A DNA stretch of 64,000 nucleotides from Pithys albifrons albifrons (lineage: Eukaryota > Chordata > Aves > Passeriformes > Thamnophilidae): contig NC_092496.1 of the NCBI RefSeq assembly GCF_047495875.1, positions 916,516 through 980,515 of the forward strand, read 5' to 3'. The position numbers and the translations under genes are program-made. Shown in pieces: positions 62,001 to 64,000 of the stretch; position 1 is the first letter of the stretch; the number at the start of each line of letters is the position of its first letter. The notes under the pieces are model-generated. The model was given only the letters and a program-made list of their open reading frames with translations. It had not been told where the DNA came from and searched no databases.

Positions 62001-63831
62001 CCAGGAAAGTGCCAAATCTCAGACCAGAATTCCAAGTCGATGAACATTCCTCCTGGGAAAAGGTGCCAGGACAGAAAGCCATTGTGCCTTTTGTTAGGGG
62101 TAGTGGGGCACCATCATTGGCACCTGAGAGCCCAAGGCTGCCCCCTTTTCCCTGGGCGCAAAGCTCGACGGTGTGTACCTTGTGCGGGTTTGGGGCAGTG
62201 CCATTTTTGAACCCAGATTTCCAGACGGACAAAGGTTCCTCCCTGGGAAAAGGTGGCAGGACAGAAAGCAAGTGTTATATTTCTAGTGTTAACGGGGCCC
62301 CATCATTGGCACCTGAGAGCCCAAGGCTGCCACCTTTTGCCTGGGCGCATATGTCGACGGCGCGTGCCACTTGCGGGTCCGGGGAAGTGCCATTTTTCAG
62401 CCCAGAATTCCAGACGGACGAAGACACCTCCCAGGGAAAACGTGCCAGGTCAGAATCGAATTGTCCTTTTCTAGGTCAATGGTGCCCCATCATTGGCACC
62501 TGAGAGTTCAAGGCTGACACCTTTTCCGTGGGCGCAAACATCAACGGCAACGTGCCACTTTCTTGTCCAGGAAAGTGCCGTTTTTTCAGGCCCTTAATTC
62601 CAGACGGATGAAGACTCCTCACAGGGAAGAGGCTTCCAGGACAAAAAGCGATTGTTCCATTTCTAGGGTTTAATCGGGCTCCATCATTTGGCACCTGAGA
62701 GCCCAAGGTTGCCTCCTATACCCTGGGCGCAAAGCTCGACCATGCGTGCTACCTGAGGGTCCGGGAAATTGCCGTTTCTCATTCCAGAATTCCAGACCGA
62801 TGAAGATTCCACCCTGGGAAAAGGTGGAAGGACAGAAAGCGATTGTTCCTTTTCTAGGGTTAATGGGGCTCCATTATTGACACCTGAGAGCCCACGGCTG
62901 CAACCTTTTTCCCTGAGCGCAAAGCTCGACGGTGCGTGCCCACTTGCGGGTCCAGGAGTGTGCTGTTTCTAATCCCAGAATTCGAGGCCGATGAAGATTT
63001 CTCCCAGGGAAAAGGTGCCAGGACAGAAAGCGATTGTGCCTTTTTCTAGGGTTAATGGGGCCCCAAATTAACACCTGAGAGCCCAAGGCTGCCACCTTTT
63101 CCCTTGGGCGCAAAGCTCGACGGAGCGTTCCATGTGCGGGTCGGGGAAAGTGCCATTTTGCACCCCAGAATTCCAGACCTATGAAGATTCCTCAGAGGGA
63201 AAAGGTACCCAGGAGGACAAAGCCATTGTGTATTTTGTAATGCTAATTGGGCCCTATCATTGGCACCTGAGAGCCCAAGGCTGCCACCTTTTCCCTGGGT
63301 GCAAAGCTCGACGGTGCATACCCTGTGCGGGTGCGGGAAAGGGCCGTTTTTCAGCCCAGAATTCCAGACAGAAGTCGATTCCTCTCTGGGAAAAGGTGTC
63401 AGGACAGAAAGCCATTGCGCCTTTTCTAGGGGTAATGGGGCCCCATCTTTGGCACCTGAGAGCCCAAGGCTGCCACCTTTTCCCTGGACGCAAAGCCGGA
63501 TGGTGCGTTCCACTTGCGGGTCCAGGAAAGTGCCGATTCTCAGCCCAGAATTCCAAACCGATGAAGATTCCTCCCTGGAGAAAAGGTGCCAGGACAGAAA
63601 GCCATTGTGCCTTTTGTAGGAGTAATGGGGCACCATCATTGGCAGCTGAGAGCCCAAGGCTGCCCCCTTTTCCCTGGGCGCAAAGCTCGACGGTGTGTAC
63701 CTTGTGCGGGTTTGGGGCAGTGGCATTTTTGAACCCAGATTTCCAGACGGACGAAGATTCCTCCATGGGAAAAGGTGCCAGGACAGAAAGCAAGTGTTAT
63801 TTTTCTAGTGTTAACGGGGCCCTATCATTGG
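59097..63831. repeat. 25-monomer HOR unit in second block, indel-rich end
   Basis: 13-mer from 59,097 and 12-mer from 61,555, with the trio S9 S10 S3 present and the S11/S12 conversion tract at about 60,394-60,443. The unit measures 4,735 bp instead of 4,725. The ten extra bases are the net result of the single-base indels after 60,751. A partial S1 monomer follows from 63,832 to the window end. Confidence 0.88.
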
Positions 63832-64000
63832 CACCTGAGAGCCCAAGGCTGCCACCTTTTCCCTGGGCGCAAACGCTAGATGGTGCCTGCCATGTGCAGG
63901 TCAGAGAAAGACCTTTGTTCAGCCCAGGATTCCAGACGGATGACGACTCCTCCCAAGGAAAGGGCTCCAGGACAAAAAGCGATTGTTCCATTTCTACTGT
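60751..64000. other. Stretch with clustered single-base indels (probable consensus errors)
   Basis: Compared with near-identical copies at 34.5-37.7 kb and 43.4-46.5 kb, I count about 28 single-base insertions or deletions here. Examples: extra c at 60,751 (ggaccag), extra t at about 60,814 (caatgg), missing c at about 60,935 (ggtacagg), missing t at about 61,482 (agatcctcc), missing a at about 62,455 (cagaatcg), extra t and g at about 62,583-62,590, extra t at about 62,669 and 62,688, extra c and g at about 63,210-63,216. Most fall in short runs of one base. The preceding 60 kb, including the copies of the same unit, shows almost none. This looks technical, as in unpolished long-read sequence, rather than biological. 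Confidence 0.8.

Larger units (their letters stand above)
1..64000. repeat. 189-bp satellite array filling the window
   Basis: Direct reading shows the landmark cacctgagag (or cagctgagag, catctgagag) recurring at 1, 189, 378, 567, 756, 945 and so on to the end, with spacing 189 and occasional 187, 188 or 190. Within each monomer the same landmarks follow in order: ccttttccctgggcgcaaag at about 24-43, gcgggtccgg near 64-73, an EcoRI site in cccagaattccag at about 92-104, tccctgggaaaaggtgcc near 120-137, acagaaagc at 141-149, and ggggcccc near 174-181. All monomers point the same way. No transposon, poly-A tail, RNA gene or unique spacer interrupts them. Such pure head-to-tail organisation is typical of eukaryotic satellite DNA. 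I do not recognise this monomer, so the satellite name and species are left open. Any role (centromere, heterochromatin, satellite transcript) would be inference only. Confidence 0.98.
51160..64000. repeat. Second copy of the 24.9-37.7 kb block
   Basis: From 51,160 to the window end the sequence follows 24,891-37,730 at a constant offset of 26,269, then 26,268 after the extra t at about 26,748. Matching landmarks include 26,402/52,671, 28,671/54,939, 31,128/57,396, 32,829/59,097 and 35,286/61,555. Private variants of the first block recur, such as the S10 copy with ccctgtgagggtccggg. The sharp left edge lies between about 24,850 and 24,920 (51,120-51,190). The block continues past the window end, so its full length is unknown. 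Confidence 0.9.

Noticed and set aside
1..64000. Hundreds of open reading frames on both strands as protein-coding genes
   Set aside because: They recur with the repeat period in at least four frames. Families S1, S8 and S12 carry in-frame stops, one-base indels shift the frame within each HOR, and no domain or signal peptide is visible. They are by-products of a 189-bp (3 x 63) period.
1..64000. CRISPR array
   Set aside because: Repeats are regular, but the unit is 189 bp with no short conserved repeat separated by unique spacers. The variation is family-like along the full monomer.
1..64000. Bacterial or viral repeat-protein gene
   Set aside because: No ribosome-binding sites, promoters or flanking genes, stops occur in all frames, and the array is longer than 64 kb with nested higher-order units, which is satellite behaviour.
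1..64000. CENP-B box (pattern nTTCGnnnnAnnCGGGn) in the monomer
   Set aside because: I looked at the gcgggtccggg region and its reverse complement in several families and found no match to the core positions. A centromeric role can neither be claimed nor denied from this.
1..64000. tRNA, rRNA or other structured RNA genes
   Set aside because: Reading the monomer on both strands shows no tRNA-like arms or rRNA landmarks. The only stable structure is the interrupted inverted repeat.
60751..64000. Genuine accelerated divergence at the array end
   Set aside because: The changes are dominated by single-base indels in short one-base runs with few substitutions, and they begin abruptly inside a unit whose sister copies are clean. 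Technical error is the simpler explanation.

Overview
The whole window is one uninterrupted tandem-repeat array. From base 1 to base 64,000 it is built of a ~189-bp monomer (about 339 copies), always in the same orientation. I see no unique sequence, no convincing gene, no RNA gene and no inserted transposon. This is the architecture of eukaryotic satellite DNA (centromeric, pericentromeric, subtelomeric or macrosatellite). I do not recognise the monomer as a satellite I know and cannot name the species. Nothing in it suggests bacterial or viral DNA.

The monomers fall into 13 families, which I call S1 to S13 here; exemplars are annotated at 50,025-52,481. They follow one cyclic order, S1-S2-...-S13-S1. 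Two complete cycles survive (23,756-26,212 and 50,025-52,481). Elsewhere the order is kept but with skips and local duplications. The simplest history is an ancestral 13-monomer higher-order repeat (HOR) of about 2.46 kb, later reshaped by deletion, duplication and gene conversion.

Layout: 1-8,460 is a diverged part with a 4-monomer duplication (567-2,078) and a 10-monomer duplication (2,823-6,222). 8,461-12,238 holds an 11-monomer unit of 2,078 bp, about 1.8 copies. 12,239-24,701 holds a 34-monomer unit of 6,420 bp, nearly two copies. 26,402-48,137 is a highly homogeneous zone of alternating 22-monomer (4,158 bp) and 25-monomer (4,725 bp) units, which pair into an 8,883-bp dimer. 48,138-50,024 is a diverged island. 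About 24,891-37,730 is repeated at about 51,160-64,000 with an offset of 26,268-26,269 bp.

Because 189 is a multiple of three, long open frames appear in at least two frames on each strand (up to 507 codons). I read them as by-products of the period, not as genes. From about 60,751 to the end, roughly 28 single-base indels appear that are absent from the near-identical copies upstream. This looks like unpolished or low-coverage consensus near an assembly edge.

All boundaries, family assignments and indel counts were made by eye. Monomer starts are set at the 'cacctgagag' motif.
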